From Eubacteriales bacterium (lineage in GTDB: Bacteria > Bacillota > Clostridia > JANYKE01): 6,924 bases of DNA. Shown here piece after piece: positions 6,551-6,924 of the stretch (position 1 is its first letter; every line of letters starts with the position of its first letter). The notes under the pieces are model-generated. The model was not told the origin of the DNA, did no database searches, and saw only the letters and a program-made list of their open reading frames with translations. Both the position numbers and the translations under genes were made by a program. The stretch spans positions 1 through 6,924 of the forward strand of contig JANYKE010000006.1 in assembly GCA_025361685.1 (NCBI GenBank), given 5' to 3'.

Positions 6551-6924
6551 ATGAAGAAAAAAATAATTATTATTGCTAGCGTGATTTTTATTTTAGTAGT
6601 TGGAAGTGCTTTTTCGGTTACACGGTTTGAGCATTTTAGGGATAATGATATTACAGAAAAATATTCTGCAAACAAAATTGAATCGGATTATTTTACATAT
6701 AAAAATCTTGATGAACTTATTGAAAAGTCAGATGTAATAGTGATAGGAGAGGTGACGCAGAATTTTCTTGATGTAAAGCCAGTCGTAAAATATAACGACA
6801 AAATTGATCCGCAGTATGGGAAAATACTTGAATATTTTTATACAACGCGCACAATCAAGATTGATAAATTAATTAAAGGAAGCGAACAGTCAATAATTTT
6901 TGCAGAGGATGCGGCACTAATAAG
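6551..6924 (+). CDS. Exported or membrane-anchored protein of unknown function, 5' part only
   Basis: The frame is open from ATG 6551 to the window edge (124 codons and two bases), so the gene is cut by the window. Residues 1-4 are MKKK, and 5-21 are a hydrophobic segment (run of Ile, then VIFILVVGSA), giving a signal peptide, possibly cleaved after Ala20, or an anchor; there is no lipobox Cys. The visible exported part contains NLDELIEKSDVIVIGEV (52-68) and, after a variable charged stretch, TRTIKIDKLIKGSE (99-112). The pattern 'ELI-SD-V-G-V ... I--LKG' resembles uncharacterised secreted proteins of Bacillus and Clostridium that I cannot name reliably. The start is supported by GGGGGTGG (6535-6542), 8 bases upstream; an in-frame ATG at 6533 is possible but has a weaker SD. 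It follows the serpin by 115 bases on the same strand and may be cotranscribed. Confidence 0.8.
   Translation, partial: MKKKIIIIASVIFILVVGSAFSVTRFEHFRDNDITEKYSANKIESDYFTYKNLDELIEKSDVIVIGEVTQNFLDVKPVVKYNDKIDPQYGKILEYFYTTRTIKIDKLIKGSEQSIIFAEDAALI

Noticed and set aside
6352..6675. Minus-strand open frame of 107 codons between the serpin and the last gene
   Set aside because: It overlaps both + strand genes, which have clear SD sites and signal sequences; its hydrophobic run is the complement of A/T-rich codons.

Overview
This window holds the distal part of a bacterial str operon, followed by a terminator and an unrelated pair of exported-protein genes, all on the + strand. Gene order: an upstream gene end (probably rpoC), a small L7Ae-family RNA-binding protein, rpsL (S12), rpsG (S7), fusA (EF-G), tuf (EF-Tu), a lipoprotein serpin, and a truncated gene for an exported protein of unknown function. 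Low G+C, strong GGAGG-type ribosome binding sites, the 138-residue S12 form, and an L7Ae-like gene between rpoC and rpsL (as with ybxF in Bacillus subtilis) point to a Firmicute. The EF-Tu and EF-G sequence style suggests class Clostridia. I cannot name a genus.

Bases 1-4899 are the translation-machinery block. The rpsL, rpsG and fusA starts are set by clear Shine-Dalgarno (SD) sites. Gaps are short except for two: 137 bases between rpsL and rpsG, which are rich in inverted repeats, and 124 bases between fusA and tuf, which hold a plausible tuf promoter and an A/T-rich hairpin. The genes supply the small-subunit decoding region (S12, S7) and the two elongation GTPases (EF-Tu delivers aminoacyl-tRNA, EF-G translocates). 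The usual streptomycin and kirromycin target residues are in the sensitive state.

Bases 4900-5148 separate the operon from what follows. A strong hairpin terminator at 4949-4980 ends the tuf transcript, so tuf is not joined here to the S10 operon as it is in many Firmicutes. The rest of this gap is A/T-rich with a possible promoter.

Bases 5149-6924 are more A/T-rich and code for envelope or secreted proteins. The first is a complete serpin with a lipoprotein signal and a mostly canonical inhibitory hinge. The second is the first 124 codons of an exported or membrane-anchored protein that runs off the window. They may form a small transcription unit and share a 10-base motif upstream of their starts. 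No gap exceeds 300 bases. I saw no rRNA, tRNA, CRISPR array, insertion sequence or phage gene. The most interesting items are the surface serpin and the structured rpsL-rpsG intercistronic region. Nothing here amounts to a clear new multi-gene system.
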